A DNA stretch of 64,000 bases from Paraburkholderia sp. BL23I1N1 (GCF_003610295.1 NZ_RAPV01000001.1:6696001-6760000), one strand, 5' to 3'. Shown: positions 37,256 to 47,179, counted from the first letter of the stretch. Notes: generated by a model not told the origin, from the sequence alone. Translations and numbers: made by a program.

Positions 37256-37897
37256 CTACGCTTCGGCCAGAATCTGCCCGATGACCTGCTCGAACGTTTC
37301 CACGGGCTGTCCGCCGCTCACCAGATAGCGGCCGTTGAAGATGATCGCCGGCACGGATTGAATGCCCTTCGCCTGGTATTCCCGTTCTTCCGCACGAACC
37401 TCGTCGGCATAGACGCCGCTTCGCAGTACCTCATTAGCTTGCGCGGCATCGAGCCCAACGGATTGGGCCGCTTCGACCAGAACTTCGTGATTGCTCGGGT
37501 CTTTGCCCTCGGAATGATAGGCGCGCAGCAGGGCCAGTTTGAGCGGCAACTGCTTGCCTTGGATACCGGCCCAATGCATCAGGCGGTGCGCATCGAAGGT
37601 GTTGTAGACATGCGTACGCGCGCCGAAGGTAAAGCCGACGCTTGCGCCGCGTTCGCGGATCATGGCTTGCGTTTCGGCGATCTGCGCCGGCGTGCGTCCG
37701 TATTTTTTGCCGAGATAATCGACAATGGCCTCGCCTTCCGGCCCCATCTCCGGATTCAACTCGAAGGGATGCACGACGACTTGAGCCTCGACCGCGTCGC
37801 CTAAGCGCGAGAGTGCAAGCTCGAGCGACGACAGGCCGATTGCACACCACGGGCATGCGATATCGGAGACAAAATCGATTCTTAGCGGTTGTTTCAT
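37256..37897 (-). CDS. DsbA-family oxidoreductase (FrnE-like)
   Basis: The 213-residue thioredoxin-fold protein has CPWC in RIDFVSDIACPWCAIGLSSL and the helical FrnE/HCCA-type insertion, ending IQSVPAIIFNGRYLVSGGQP with the cis-proline. There is no signal peptide, so it works in the cytoplasm. The start at 37897 follows AGGAAAG and matches the family start MKQPLRI. FrnE-like proteins are linked to polyketide synthesis and oxidative stress; the substrate here is unknown. The stop of the cupin gene lies 130 bases upstream in the same direction. Confidence 0.9.
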   Translation of the reverse strand: MKQPLRIDFVSDIACPWCAIGLSSLELALSRLGDAVEAQVVVHPFELNPEMGPEGEAIVDYLGKKYGRTPAQIAETQAMIRERGASVGFTFGARTHVYNTFDAHRLMHWAGIQGKQLPLKLALLRAYHSEGKDPSNHEVLVEAAQSVGLDAAQANEVLRSGVYADEVRAEEREYQAKGIQSVPAIIFNGRYLVSGGQPVETFEQVIGQILAEA

Positions 37898-38027
37898 TGC
37901 TTTCCTGACTGGAATAACCTGGGGCATGGGTGGCTCGTTGCAAGTTCGTTGCAACTCAAAAAATGGCCCAGCGGCTAGCCTAGCCTGAATCGCCGATATT
38001 TGCAGGGCTGCGCTCCGGCCGTAAGCC

Positions 38028-38510
38028 TCAGTCCGGCATCCCGTTATGGTCTCCGAGCGGTCGCGCGGGCCAGTCCACCCAGCGGTCCGCGCGGGTCCGT
38101 TCATGCGCTTCGTTGAGCGGGTAACGAATGCGGTTGTCGTCGCGCGGACGCTCGCCGATCACCATCAGCCTGACTTCGCCTTTCGTATTGTTGATGAAGG
38201 TGTGGCAGATGCCAGTGCCTGCCGGAAACGCGACGGAATCGCCTTCCGCTATGGGATGAAGTACGCCGTCGATCCAGACTTCGGGCTTGCCTTCGAGCAC
38301 GTACACAAACTCCTGCTCGGTACTTTCGGCGTGCGGATAGGAGGTCCGCCGGCCAGGCAGAAGCCTCACGTGATGAATGCCGATACGCGTAACACCGAGC
38401 GCGGCGGAAAGCGGCGTGTCTAGCGCCATTTTTTCGGTATCGCCGCGATAGGAATGCGCATCCGGTTCTTCCAGTTCGGTCCAATGCTTGATGAAATCAG
38501 GGCGGCTCAT
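38028..38510 (-). CDS. Cupin-domain protein
   Basis: The 160-residue protein contains one cupin barrel: RRTSYPHAESTEQEFVYVLE (motif 1, GxxxxxHxH-like with H and E) and GDSVAFPAGTGICHTFINNT (motif 2, PxGxxHxxxN). Metal-binding residues are H, E and H. It may be an isomerase or dioxygenase-like enzyme, or a sensor. AAGGAGAG precedes the ATG. It is likely co-transcribed with the DsbA-like gene. Confidence 0.85.
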   Translation of the reverse strand: MSRPDFIKHWTELEEPDAHSYRGDTEKMALDTPLSAALGVTRIGIHHVRLLPGRRTSYPHAESTEQEFVYVLEGKPEVWIDGVLHPIAEGDSVAFPAGTGICHTFINNTKGEVRLMVIGERPRDDNRIRYPLNEAHERTRADRWVDWPARPLGDHNGMPD

Positions 38511-38557
38511 CGGTTGCTCTCCTTAAGGACTACGGTCGATGAGTGCGGTTTGCGCAC

Positions 38558-39727
38558 TCATTGTTCTTCGTTGGCCAGCGACGTGAGAATCCGGTATGCA
38601 ACGTTTACCCGCTCCTCGATAGGGAAGTTCTTATTGGCGAGGATGACGATCCCCAGCCGCTTCTGCGGAATGAACGCGACGTACGCGCCGAAGCCGTTGG
38701 TCGAACCGGTCTTATTGATCCAGACATCTTCACGGGGCGCCTGCGGCGGCGTTATTTCAGTCACTGGCGTTGCGTTGAAGATCATCTCCGGTGAATTTCC
38801 GTCCAGAAGCGTCTGCAGATTGACAGGATACGGATACTGTTCCCATATCAGATCCTGGGTCATCGCCCCGGCTTTAAAGTATCCCGTGTGGGTATCCGTG
38901 ATCGCGCGCTGGAGCTTCGGGTCCAACTGGACCAGATTCATGTTGGCTTCTACGAAGCGGATCATGTCGGCAGTCGTGGTTTTGACGCCGTAGGCCTCAT
39001 CGGACAGCACCCCGGGTGCCATTCTGATCGGCGTACCTTGTTTCGTATAGCCCTGAGCGTAGTCGTTCAGTTTCCCCGCGGGAACGTTGATGTAGCTTCG
39101 CTTCATATCAAGCGCAGGAAACAGATGATTTTCCATCAGCCTGCTGAAATCCTGACCCATGCTCTTTGCCGTTATCAGGCCGAGCGCGCCGATGCCGGGA
39201 TTGGCGTAAGTGCGATAGGTTCCCGGTGCGTAGGCCGGTTGCCACTGCCTGAAATACTGCATCAACTGATCGTTGTTGCGGATAGTGTCCGGCACCTGCA
39301 AGGGGAGCCCTCCGGGCGTGTGGGTGCCCAGATTGAGAAGGCTGACTTTGCCGAACTCGCTATTTCGCAGAGACGGGAGGTACTTGCCCGACTGATCCGA
39401 CAAAGATAGATCGCCACGCACCTGCGCATAGGACGCAAGCGTCGCCGTCAAGGTCTTGCTGACCGAACCCAGTTCGAACAAGGTGTCACCGGTGACGGGT
39501 TTTCTCGTTTCCGTCGACGCCAGTCCATAGTTGAATACGTAGTGTTTGTCACCGTCGACGATCCCAACTGCCATGCCGGGGATCCCGTCTTTCGCCATGA
39601 CCGGTTGTATGGCGCGGGTGACTGTCTGACCGATTCTGTTTTGCTGATCGTCGGCCGCGTGGCTAACGACTTCAGTGGCACACGCAAAGCAGGTGATTGC
39701 TATAAGGCTGATGGCTCTGAAATTCAT
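38558..39727 (-). CDS. Class C beta-lactamase (AmpC-type)
   Basis: The 389-residue protein has a signal peptide (MNFRAISLIAITCFACATEV) and all class C active-site motifs: S88-V-S-K91, Y174-A-N176 and K339-T-G341. It opens the beta-lactam ring in the periplasm through an acyl-serine. The usual divergent ampR regulator is not beside it, so expression may be constitutive or controlled elsewhere. Activity spectrum cannot be inferred from the sequence. Confidence 0.92.
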   Translation of the reverse strand: MNFRAISLIAITCFACATEVVSHAADDQQNRIGQTVTRAIQPVMAKDGIPGMAVGIVDGDKHYVFNYGLASTETRKPVTGDTLFELGSVSKTLTATLASYAQVRGDLSLSDQSGKYLPSLRNSEFGKVSLLNLGTHTPGGLPLQVPDTIRNNDQLMQYFRQWQPAYAPGTYRTYANPGIGALGLITAKSMGQDFSRLMENHLFPALDMKRSYINVPAGKLNDYAQGYTKQGTPIRMAPGVLSDEAYGVKTTTADMIRFVEANMNLVQLDPKLQRAITDTHTGYFKAGAMTQDLIWEQYPYPVNLQTLLDGNSPEMIFNATPVTEITPPQAPREDVWINKTGSTNGFGAYVAFIPQKRLGIVILANKNFPIEERVNVAYRILTSLANEEQ

Positions 39728-39799
39728 TTCCTTAGTCTGTCAATTTTGCGCGGGGGGTGACGTGAGCCGGCCGGTCACTCGCCTCCCCCGCGCCGGCGA

Positions 39800-40309
39800 T
39801 CAGTAAGAACCCATATAGTCGCGCTTGCCGATTTCCACGCCGTTGTGGCGCAAAATCGCGTAGGCCGTCGTCACGTGGAAGAAGAACTGCGGCAGGCCGT
39901 AGTTTTGCAGATAGGCGCTGCCGACCAGCTTCTTCTCTTTCGGCGTGCCCGGACGCAGGACGATTTCCTTGTTCTCGCTACCGTCGAATTGAGCGGCCTC
40001 GAGCGCGCCGATGTGCGTCAACGCCTTGGCGATCAGCGCTTGCAGGTCGGCAAACGTGACTTCGGTGTCGGGCCACGACGGCACCTCCACGCCGGCCAGG
40101 CGCGAACTGACGCCCTTGGCGAAATCGGCAGCGATCTGCACCTGACGCACGAGGGGAAACATATCCGGGAACAGGCGCGCCTGCAGCAGTGCGTTCGGCT
40201 CGATGTTCTTGTCGGTGACGTGTGCTTCGGCTTTCTTCAGCACGTCGGACAAGGCGGTCAGCATTTGCTTGAAAACCGGGACGGATGCGCTGTAGATGGA
40301 ACTTGTCAT
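39800..40309 (-). CDS. DUF1993-family protein
   Basis: The 169-residue soluble protein begins MTSSIYSASVPVFKQMLTAL and has FPLVRQVQIAADFAKG, EIVLRPGTPKEKKLVGSAYL and QFFFHVTTAYAILRHNGVEI. These are features of DUF1993, a four-helix DinB-like fold of unknown function. It is a single gene downstream of no obvious partner. Confidence 0.88.
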   Translation of the reverse strand: MTSSIYSASVPVFKQMLTALSDVLKKAEAHVTDKNIEPNALLQARLFPDMFPLVRQVQIAADFAKGVSSRLAGVEVPSWPDTEVTFADLQALIAKALTHIGALEAAQFDGSENKEIVLRPGTPKEKKLVGSAYLQNYGLPQFFFHVTTAYAILRHNGVEIGKRDYMGSY

Positions 40310-40526
40310 GATTGCTCTTTCGGTCGGTGTTGGATGCCTGCGCGGAAAATGCCGCGCAGGCCGGTTTAATGTCGGGGTGGTGATCGGACTTGTTGACTGA
40401 AGCGGCGCAAGATTACCATTGTCCTCGCGGGAATACTTCTGAGGAAGCGCGGCGCCTCTGCAATTGGAGCCAGTAAGCGCAGGTCCGCTTCAGGCGAAGA
40501 CGAAGGAACGAACAGGAAAGAAACCC

Positions 40527-41387
40527 ATGAACGACAAGCAAGATGCAGCACCGGACAGCACGGCAGCGCGTGTCGCCTTGTGGCGCGCGCTGCATGTCGA
40601 GGCCGACGCCCTGCCCCATGTGCTGGAAGACACAACCGGCCTTAAGCTGCTGGCCCCGGACGAAGGCTGGCGCAGCCGCGGGGACATGGACCCTCAGTTC
40701 ACGCGCCCCTTTCGCGCATCCATCGTGGCGCGTGCTCGCTTCATTGAGGACCTGGTCGTGGAACAGGCCGGCCGCGGGGTGAGTCAGTACGTCATTCTAG
40801 GCGCAGGCCTTGACACCTTTGCACAGCGACGACCGGAGATCGCATCGGGCCTCAAGGTGTTTGAGATCGACCAGCCGATTCCTCAGGAATGGAAGCGTCA
40901 GCGCCTGATCGAACTCGGCTTCGGCGTGCCGGATTGGCTGCGCTTCGTGCCGGTCGATTTCGAGGCGGGCGGGTCCTGGCGGGACGGCCTCGTGAGCGCC
41001 GGCTTCGATGACAGCAAACCGGCAATCGTGGTCTCCACCGGCGTGAGCATGTATCTCACCCGGGAGGCGAACGCGGCCACGCTGCGTGATGTCGCGGCGC
41101 TCGCGCCCGGATCGACACTCGCCATGACGTTCCTGCTTCCGTTGGAACCGGCCGATCCCGAAGTACGTCCTGGGCTTGAAATGGCGGAGAAAGGCGCGCG
41201 AGCAAGCGGTACACCGTTCCTCAGCTTCTTCACTCCGCCGGATATTCTGACGCAGGCCTACGAAGCAGGCTTTAAGGAAGCACGGCACGTCTCGGCGGCC
41301 GATCTTACGCAGCGCTACTTCGTGGGCAGGACGGACGGTTTGCGCCCGCCGAACGATGCCGAGGAACTGCTGGTAGCCAATACCTAG
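40527..41387 (+). CDS. SAM-dependent methyltransferase of the leucine carboxyl methyltransferase (LCM) family
   Basis: The 286-residue protein has ASIVARARFIEDLVVEQAGR, QYVILGAGLDTFAQRRPEIA (SAM-binding motif) and VFEIDQPIPQEWKRQRLIEL, the DxPxxxxxK segment of LCM-type methyltransferases; VVSTGVSMYLTREA follows. Bacterial members methylate small molecules in secondary metabolism. The start at 40527 follows AGGAAAG. Confidence 0.88.
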   Translation: MNDKQDAAPDSTAARVALWRALHVEADALPHVLEDTTGLKLLAPDEGWRSRGDMDPQFTRPFRASIVARARFIEDLVVEQAGRGVSQYVILGAGLDTFAQRRPEIASGLKVFEIDQPIPQEWKRQRLIELGFGVPDWLRFVPVDFEAGGSWRDGLVSAGFDDSKPAIVVSTGVSMYLTREANAATLRDVAALAPGSTLAMTFLLPLEPADPEVRPGLEMAEKGARASGTPFLSFFTPPDILTQAYEAGFKEARHVSAADLTQRYFVGRTDGLRPPNDAEELLVANT

Positions 41388-41394
41388 GTCAAGG

Positions 41395-41520
41395 CTAGAT
41401 CGACAGGCCGCCCGAGACTCCAATACGCTGGGCATTAACCCAACGATTATCTTCGGACAGCAGCGACGCGATCATCGGGCCGATGTCGTCGGGCAAGCCC
41501 GCGCGGCCGAGCGCCGTCAT
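41395..41520 (-). pseudogene. C-terminal remnant of an SDR gene
   Basis: The minus frame from ATG 41520 reads MTALGRAGLPDDIGPMIASL and LSEDNRWVNAQRIGVSGGLS before TAG at 41395. GRxGxPDDIGxxxAxLLSxDxxWxxxQxIxVSGG is the C-terminus of an enoyl-ACP-reductase-like SDR. The rest of the gene is absent; the GNAT gene occupies the upstream side and ends within the first codon of the remnant. Confidence 0.75.
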
Positions 41521-41957
41521 GACGACGTGAGCACCTTCTTCATCGACGGCGCAGGATGCAACACGAAATTCTGCCGTTCATAGAAGGGAACGGCATCTGG
41601 CCGTGCGTCGAGAAACACCGCAGTCATATCGCGAGCGAGCGCATCGGTCTCCGCATATTCCATCAAAGCGCGTCCCGCACCGCTGCCCCGTGTTTCCGCA
41701 TCGACCACAAGGTCGTCAATGTGTAAGTGCGACCCACGCGCCAACGTATGGACGGGCCTCATTCCCATCACGCCGATCAGCTTGCCTTCCTGAAAGGCGC
41801 CGACTAGCTCGTAGCCGGAATGCGATTGCCGCCTCGCTCGCTTGAGAAATTCGACTTCATCAAGTGAGCGCAATTGAGCGATCACAGGAAAGGCTTGCGC
41901 CCACTCCGCCGGAGAAAGTCTTCGAACGTCCAGGTGATTGTTGTAATGGTCAGCCAT
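41517..41957 (-). CDS. GNAT-family N-acetyltransferase
   Basis: The 146-residue protein starts MADHYNNHLDVRRLSPAEWA. It has LVGAFQEGKLIGVMGMRPVH, LHIDDLVVDAETRGSGAGRA (acetyl-CoA loop RxxGxGxA) and VFLDARPDAVPFYERQNFVL, a complete GNAT fold. The target is unknown. Its 3' end abuts the truncated SDR, so the gene replaced or was placed next to the lost part of that gene. Confidence 0.88.
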   Translation of the reverse strand: MADHYNNHLDVRRLSPAEWAQAFPVIAQLRSLDEVEFLKRARRQSHSGYELVGAFQEGKLIGVMGMRPVHTLARGSHLHIDDLVVDAETRGSGAGRALMEYAETDALARDMTAVFLDARPDAVPFYERQNFVLHPAPSMKKVLTSS

Positions 41958-42187
41958 GACTGCATTCCGTCCTCGTTGAGAGAATCTGGATTCTTGCACA
42001 AAGCGCAAGCGTCAAGAATTCCCAAATAACCGGGCGCACCACGGCGCCGGACCAACGGCAAACAACCGGTGGCACGCGCTTCCATTGCCTACACTCAGAT
42101 TGCGCGCAAAACGCTTTCAAGAACCGCGTTCGCGGTCCGGCTTGCGCGTCTGAGTCCCTTCTTGTACCAATCGTAAGGGGAATCGTC

Positions 42188-42481
42188 ATGGCGACTTATG
42201 TGGTTCTTGCACAATTCACCGATCAGGGTATTCGCAACATCAAAAACAGCCCTCAGCGGGCCGGTCAAGCGGCAGAGTTAGCCAAGTCATTTGGCTGTGA
42301 AATGAAAGAGATCTACTGGACGGTGGGCAAATATGACATTGTCACAATCGTCGACGCACCCGATGAGCAAAGCTTCGCGGCATTCGGCTACGCGCTGGGC
42401 TCCGCGGGCAATGTCCGTACGCAAACGCTCCGTGCATTCACGAAGGACGAATGCAGCGCGATTATCGGCAAACTCCCATAA
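42188..42481 (+). CDS. GYD-domain protein
   Basis: The 97-residue product starts MATYVVLAQFTDQGIRNIKN and contains EIYWTVGKYDIVTIVDAPDE, the YxxxGxYDxVxxxxxPD core of the GYD family (dimeric alpha-beta ferredoxin-like fold). Function is unknown. AAGGGG precedes the start. It lies 61 bases before a small gene and, further on, a glutamine synthetase in the same direction. Confidence 0.9.
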   Translation: MATYVVLAQFTDQGIRNIKNSPQRAGQAAELAKSFGCEMKEIYWTVGKYDIVTIVDAPDEQSFAAFGYALGSAGNVRTQTLRAFTKDECSAIIGKLP

Positions 42482-42542
42482 AACAGGTAGCAATCCGGAA
42501 CGCGAGCCGTTTTTTTCCGCGACTCTTTCTCAGGAGGTCACA

Positions 42543-42752
42543 ATGAACACAAAGGCAAACGACAGCGAAGACGTGCGCGCATTCGTTCAAACGGCCGAGC
42601 AGGCCGGCGAGTATGTCTGGGTCATTACGCTGGTCGACTTTGGGGCACAAAAGGTTAAACGTTCACTGGTTTCGGACGACACGTTTGCCATGCGCGCCGC
42701 GGCGCAAGATGCCGGCGAAGCCTATCTGAAGGGGCTGGCCGCAGACCGGTAG
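42543..42752 (+). CDS. Small soluble protein of unknown function
   Basis: A 69-residue product starts MNTKANDSEDVRAFVQTAEQ, preceded by CAGGAGGT, a strong ribosome site. WVITLVDFGAQKVKRSLVSD then FAMRAAAQDAGEAYLKGLAA suggest a beta-hairpin and a C-terminal helix. It is likely co-transcribed with the GYD gene. I recognise no family. Confidence 0.7.
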   Translation: MNTKANDSEDVRAFVQTAEQAGEYVWVITLVDFGAQKVKRSLVSDDTFAMRAAAQDAGEAYLKGLAADR

Positions 42753-42776
42753 CGAGGCGCGGGGCCGTCTCGCGGA

Positions 42777-42804
42777 GTTGCCTTGCGCGGGTTGCCTTGC
42801 GCGG
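42777..42804. repeat. Tandem 14-base direct repeat before the glutamine synthetase gene
   Basis: GTTGCCTTGCGCGG occurs twice without a gap (42777-42790 and 42791-42804), followed by a weaker third copy. It lies about 70 bases before the GS start. It may be simple slippage or bind a regulator. Confidence 0.7.
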
Positions 42805-42874
42805 TCGCCTTGTTTTGCCATGTGGACAGGCTAAAGTTGGACTAAAGGCAAAGGGCCGGTAAGGGAGGTCGCCA

Positions 42875-44380
42875 ATGTCCACGACGCAACACGCTTCTGG
42901 ATCGCCGTTCGCGGTATCGGTCGACGCGGGTCGCTTCGACGTCACTCGGCCTGGAAGCGCGAGCGATGTGATCGATCTGCTGGAGAACACCAATATCCAG
43001 ATCGTCGACCTGAAATTCACCGACCTCCCCGGCCTCTGGCAGCACTTCTCGATCACGCTTCCCGAAGTTCATCCGAGCCTGTTCGAGGCCGGGATCGGCT
43101 TCGACGGCTCGTCGATCCGCGGCTTCCAGGAAATACACGAATCCGACATGCTGCTCAGGCCCGATCCGGCCACCGCCTTCGTCGATCCGGTTTGCGAAAC
43201 GCCCACGCTGTCGATCATCTGCGACGTGGTCGATCCTGTGTTGCAGCAGCGCTATTCGCGCGATCCGCGCTATGTGGCGCACAAAGCGGAGGCCTATCTG
43301 CGCCAGAGCGGCATTGCAACAACCTGCTATTTCGGGCCCGAACTGGAGTTCTTCATCTTCGACTCCATCCGCTTCGGCCAGGATCAGCACTGCGGTTTCT
43401 ACTATGTCGAATCGGCCGAAGGCGACTGGAACACAGGTTGCGACGAGGGCGCGTACGGCGGCGGCAATCTCGGCTACAAACAGCGCTACAAGGAAGGTTA
43501 TTTCCCGGTGCCGCCGCACGACACGCTGCAGGATATCCGCTCGGAGATCGCGTTGACGCTCCAGCAAGCCGGCGTCCAGATTGAAGTGCATCACCATGAG
43601 GTCGCGACGGCCGGTCAGAACGAGATCGACATGCGGTTTGCAACGCTCACGCGCATGGCCGACAACGTGATGATCTACAAGTACGTGTGCAAGAACGTGG
43701 CGCGCCGATATGGGAAAGTGGCCACCTTCATGCCCAAGCCGCTGTTTGCCGACAACGCGAGCGGCATGCACTGCCATCAGAGCCTCTGGAAAGACGGACA
43801 GAATCTTTTCTACGATGCAAACGGCTGGGCGCTGACCTCCGACCTGTGCCGCTGGTACATCGGCGGTTTGCTGCAGCACGCGCCCGCGCTGATGGCGTTT
43901 TGCGCGCCGACCACCAATTCATACAAGCGTCTGGTTCCGGGGTATGAAGCGCCCGTCAATCTGGCCATGTCGCAGCGCAACCGTTCCGCCGCGGCACGCA
44001 TTCCGATGTATTCGGATTCGCCGAACGCACGGCGCGTCGAGTTCCGCTGTCCGGACCCGTCGGCCAACGCGTACCTCGCTTTTGCGGCGATGCTGATGGC
44101 CGGACTCGACGGTATTGAAAACCGGACCGATCCGGGCGATCCGCTCGACCGGAACATCTACGACCTTCCCCCCGAAGAAGCCGCCAACATTCGGCAGGTG
44201 CCCGGCTCGCTCGACGCGGCCCTCGCCGCGCTGGAAGCCGATAACGCATTTCTGCGCAAGGGCGATGTTTTCACTGAAGACGTGATCCGGACCTGGATCG
44301 ATTACAAGCGCAAACGCGAGATCGATACGATCAAATTGCGTCCGCATCCGTGGGAGTTTTATCTGTATTTCGATGTCTGA
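42875..44380 (+). CDS. Type I glutamine synthetase
   Basis: The 501-residue enzyme makes glutamine from glutamate, ammonia and ATP. It has [47 protein letters not shown] (metal ligands), [38 protein letters not shown] and [20 protein letters not shown] (ATP/Arg region). The adenylylation segment NIYDLPPEE keeps the tyrosine, so adenylyl regulation may be possible. No ntrBC or glnK is adjacent, so it may be a second GS rather than the main glnA. No clear sigma-54 site was seen before it. Confidence 0.95.
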   Translation: MSTTQHASGSPFAVSVDAGRFDVTRPGSASDVIDLLENTNIQIVDLKFTDLPGLWQHFSITLPEVHPSLFEAGIGFDGSSIRGFQEIHESDMLLRPDPATAFVDPVCETPTLSIICDVVDPVLQQRYSRDPRYVAHKAEAYLRQSGIATTCYFGPELEFFIFDSIRFGQDQHCGFYYVESAEGDWNTGCDEGAYGGGNLGYKQRYKEGYFPVPPHDTLQDIRSEIALTLQQAGVQIEVHHHEVATAGQNEIDMRFATLTRMADNVMIYKYVCKNVARRYGKVATFMPKPLFADNASGMHCHQSLWKDGQNLFYDANGWALTSDLCRWYIGGLLQHAPALMAFCAPTTNSYKRLVPGYEAPVNLAMSQRNRSAAARIPMYSDSPNARRVEFRCPDPSANAYLAFAAMLMAGLDGIENRTDPGDPLDRNIYDLPPEEAANIRQVPGSLDAALAALEADNAFLRKGDVFTEDVIRTWIDYKRKREIDTIKLRPHPWEFYLYFDV

Positions 44381-44473
44381 GATAAATAACGTGCGAAGCG
44401 GTCGTCATCGTGGCGGCAGGCTTCGTCTCGTCGCCGGAACCAACCGGCGATTATTCCCGATAGGAGGCCTGAC

Positions 44474-44983
44474 ATGCGGCGCATTTATTTTCTATTGCCC
44501 GATGTGAAGAGCGGGAAATCAATCATCGACGAGCTGTTGCTAAAGCGGGTCGAGTGGCGGCATATCCACGTACTCGCGCGTCCGGACGTGCACCTCGAGC
44601 ACTTGCCTGAGGCAACGCTGACGCAGCGCAGCGATCTGCTTCCCGCGCTGGCGCGAGGCACCGCTGCGGGCGGCGTGACGGGCATGCTCGCGGGCCTTGT
44701 CGCGATGGCTTTTCCACCAGCCGGGCTGACGATCGCGGGCGGCGTGGTCGTGCTGATGACGCTGGCGAGTGCGGGATTTGGCGCGTGGACCGCGACCATG
44801 ATCGGTGTCGGCATTCCGAGCACGCGCCTGAGGCGCTTTGAAAGCGCGATCGAAAAGGGCGAATTGCTGATGATGGTCGACGTCGGGAAAGATCGCGTCG
44901 ACGAAATCGAAGCACTGGTCAAGAGCCATCATCCGGAAGCGGACATCGAGGGCACCGATCCGACGATTCCGGCGTTTCCCTGA
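44474..44983 (+). CDS. DUF1269-like membrane protein
   Basis: The 169-residue protein begins MRRIYFLLPDVKSGKSIIDE and has two adjacent hydrophobic stretches (GTAAGGVTGMLAGLVAMAFP and GLTIAGGVVVLMTLASAGFG) followed by a soluble tail with LLMMVDVGKDRVDEIEALVK. The layout fits DUF1269 proteins: a glycine-rich membrane hairpin with cytoplasmic ferredoxin-like halves. Function is unknown. It is downstream of GS in the same direction. Confidence 0.8.
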   Translation: MRRIYFLLPDVKSGKSIIDELLLKRVEWRHIHVLARPDVHLEHLPEATLTQRSDLLPALARGTAAGGVTGMLAGLVAMAFPPAGLTIAGGVVVLMTLASAGFGAWTATMIGVGIPSTRLRRFESAIEKGELLMMVDVGKDRVDEIEALVKSHHPEADIEGTDPTIPAFP

Positions 44984-45010
44984 GCGCGGCCGCTCGGGCG
45001 GTGCCCGCCC
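44982..45010 (+). terminator. Double GC hairpin directly after the DUF1269 gene
   Basis: GAGCG-CGGC-CGCTC is followed without a gap by GGGCGG-TGC-CCGCCC, starting inside the stop codon of the DUF1269 gene. Two stacked stems right after a stop codon suggest a terminator, although a T-tract is lacking. Confidence 0.45.
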
Positions 45011-45017
45011 TCAACCC

Positions 45018-45150
45018 TCAGGCGAGCGTTCTGATCGAGTTGCTGATACCGCGTGCGCAATCGATCACCGCGGGCGCCAACCGTGCCTCCGCTTCCGCCG
45101 GCGTCCAGCGGCTCGTCGGCGCGACGACGTGAACCGCACCGACCGGCCCA
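45018..45150 (-). pseudogene. C-terminal remnant of an IclR-family regulator
   Basis: The minus frame ending at 45018 reads GPVGAVHVVAPTSRWTPAEA and then LAPAVIDCARGISNSIRTLA. This is the end of the IclR effector domain (AxxVAxPTSRxTxxxxxxLxxxVxxxAxxIS). No HTH or middle part lies upstream; the frame turns into unrelated sequence at about 45150. Confidence 0.6.
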
Positions 45151-45454
45151 TAAAAATGCCTGATGAATGACGGCTTCATTTCAATTGCCGCACTCGAAGC
45201 TTGCAACAATATTTTCCTGAATTTCGCTGAACAAGCAGATCTGCCAGCCAGGTCCTTATGCCACGATGGTTCAGGCATCCTTACATTTTTCCTTACAGCA
45301 CATCCTCACAAAAAAACCAGCAAATCCCTACCCAAGTCCCGCTATATAGATCGAACGCCATTGCCGTATACCCATGTACCGGTCAAGGTTATCCGCCCTC
45401 GGCGTCAACCTCGTCGGGACGGAAGCTTGCCCCTAACTATTTCAGGGAGACACC
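45151..45454. other. Intergenic region before the chemoreceptor gene
   Basis: About 300 bases, more AT-rich than the surroundings. The plus frame at 45163 has no family features. No clear sigma-28 promoter was found for the receptor. GGGAGA precedes its ATG. Confidence 0.35.
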
Positions 45455-47179
45455 ATGGGTAGCTATATACAAACGATCAGATTCAAGATCATTCTCGCAT
45501 TTAGCACGTGCGTAATACTCATGGTTGCGATTGGGCTGTTCGGAGTCTTCGGGCTTTCCAGACTCAATTCGAACATTGCCGACGGCTACACCGGCAACAC
45601 CCTGCCGATCGCCGACCTGTCCGATCTTCGCGAAGCCACCCTCGATATTCGCCTTCAATTGCGGCGAATTCAGGTCTATCATGACCCGGCAAAAACGAAC
45701 GACTCGATTGCGGTCATCCATAGCGACCAGGAACATATCAACAAAGCGTGGAATCATTACTATCCGAACGGCATCTCCAGCGACAAGGAGCGTGAGATCG
45801 CCGACAGGATCAAGAACGCCTTGTCCCAGTTCAAAACACTAACTGACGAGGCGGTCACCGCATTCGGCGCCAACAACTACGACGGAGCGACAGCATCTGT
45901 CGATAAGGGAGCCGCAGTCGGCAATGCGCTCAGAGATGCGCTGAATGAGGATTCCGCGCTCAACCTGTTGCAGGCCAGGAAGTTTGTCGACGATAGCGAA
46001 TCGACGTTCAGGACAATTCTCTGGATCGCCATTGTTCTTCTCGGCGCGGGCGTTGTGGTTGCCATCGGTGCATCTGCCTACCTGCTTCGAGCAATCTCCC
46101 AACCCCTCAACAAGGCTCTTAACGTCGCGAACCATATCGCGGACGGCAAACTCGACAATCAGCTCGTCGTCGATTCAGGTGGCGAGTTCGGCCAGCTTCT
46201 CGAAGCACTGAAGAAAATGGACCAGCAACTCAGCAATACGGTCCGCGAGATCAAGGTGTCCACCGAGTCGGTCAGCGTGGCGTCGCGCGAAATTGCAAGC
46301 GGCAATACCGACCTCTCCGCGCGCACCGAGGAACAGGCCGCCTCTCTCGAACAGACAGCGGCCAGCATGACGCAGTTGACCGAAACAGTGAAGCAGAATG
46401 CCGACAATGCCCGCAAGGCGAACGCCCTCGCCACCAACGCGACGGACATGGCCGATACGGGTAACGACTCGGTGCAGGCCATGGTCGGGACCATCGGTCA
46501 AATCAGCAGCAGTTCAAGCAAGATTTCCGAAATCACCGGTGTCATTGAAGGCATTGCTTTCCAGACGAACATTCTCGCGCTGAACGCGGCTGTTGAAGCC
46601 GCTCGTGCGGGTGAGCAAGGACGCGGCTTTGCCGTGGTGGCCAGTGAGGTCCGCAGCCTCGCTCAGCGTTCCGCGGCAGCGGCCAAGGAGATCAAGGAGC
46701 TGATCAGTTCTTCGGTGGACGTGATTCAGGACGGCGCGAGGCAGGCGACCGAAGTCAGCGCCACCATGGGACAGGTCAAGCAGGCAATCAAGCACGTTTC
46801 CGATATTGTCGGCGAGATCGCCGCGGCGTCCGAAGAGCAAAGCCGTGGCATTGAACAGGTGAATCAAGCCGTCGGCCAGATGGACGAAGTGACGCAACAG
46901 AACGCAGCGCTCGTTGAAGAGGCCGCAGCGGCCGCGCAGTCGCTTGAAGAGCAGGCAACCAGGCTGAAGGAAACAGTTGCCGTGTTCAGGGTCGCCGATA
47001 CGGGGCAAGCGGCGTCACGCGTGGTGACTCCGCACAGCAAGCCTCGCCCGCCTACTCCCCGGCTTCCGGCCACGCGTCGTGTGGAGCCCGCAAAGCCGAG
47101 GGCTGCTCTGACCACCACCACTCACAAGCCCGCGCCATCGGCAGCCGGCACGGCGAACGCGGCCTGGGAAACGTTCTGA
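45455..47179 (+). CDS. Methyl-accepting chemotaxis protein
   Basis: The 574-residue receptor has TM1 at about residues 12-32, a periplasmic four-helix-bundle-like sensor, TM2 near residues 190-212 ([20 protein letters not shown]), a HAMP domain and a long coiled-coil signalling domain. The hairpin tip contains [20 protein letters not shown], the most conserved MCP segment, and methylation-helix patterns surround it ([20 protein letters not shown]). The C-terminus is AAWETF, close to the NWETF tether used by CheR and CheB. The ligand is unknown. Confidence 0.95.
   Translation: MGSYIQTIRFKIILAFSTCVILMVAIGLFGVFGLSRLNSNIADGYTGNTLPIADLSDLREATLDIRLQLRRIQVYHDPAKTNDSIAVIHSDQEHINKAWNHYYPNGISSDKEREIADRIKNALSQFKTLTDEAVTAFGANNYDGATASVDKGAAVGNALRDALNEDSALNLLQARKFVDDSESTFRTILWIAIVLLGAGVVVAIGASAYLLRAISQPLNKALNVANHIADGKLDNQLVVDSGGEFGQLLEALKKMDQQLSNTVREIKVSTESVSVASREIASGNTDLSARTEEQAASLEQTAASMTQLTETVKQNADNARKANALATNATDMADTGNDSVQAMVGTIGQISSSSSKISEITGVIEGIAFQTNILALNAAVEAARAGEQGRGFAVVASEVRSLAQRSAAAAKEIKELISSSVDVIQDGARQATEVSATMGQVKQAIKHVSDIVGEIAAASEEQSRGIEQVNQAVGQMDEVTQQNAALVEEAAAAAQSLEEQATRLKETVAVFRVADTGQAASRVVTPHSKPRPPTPRLPATRRVEPAKPRAALTTTTHKPAPSAAGTANAAWETF

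Noticed and set aside
42138..42156. ACCGCG-TT-CGCGGT palindrome before the GYD gene
   Set aside because: Short GC-only palindromes are expected by chance in this DNA, and no promoter lies beside it.
42842..43879. A 345-codon minus-strand frame over glutamine synthetase
   Set aside because: Antisense to a clear GS gene, with no start signal.
45163..45462. Plus-strand ORF before the chemoreceptor
   Set aside because: No ribosome site, AT-rich leader character and no protein-like pattern.
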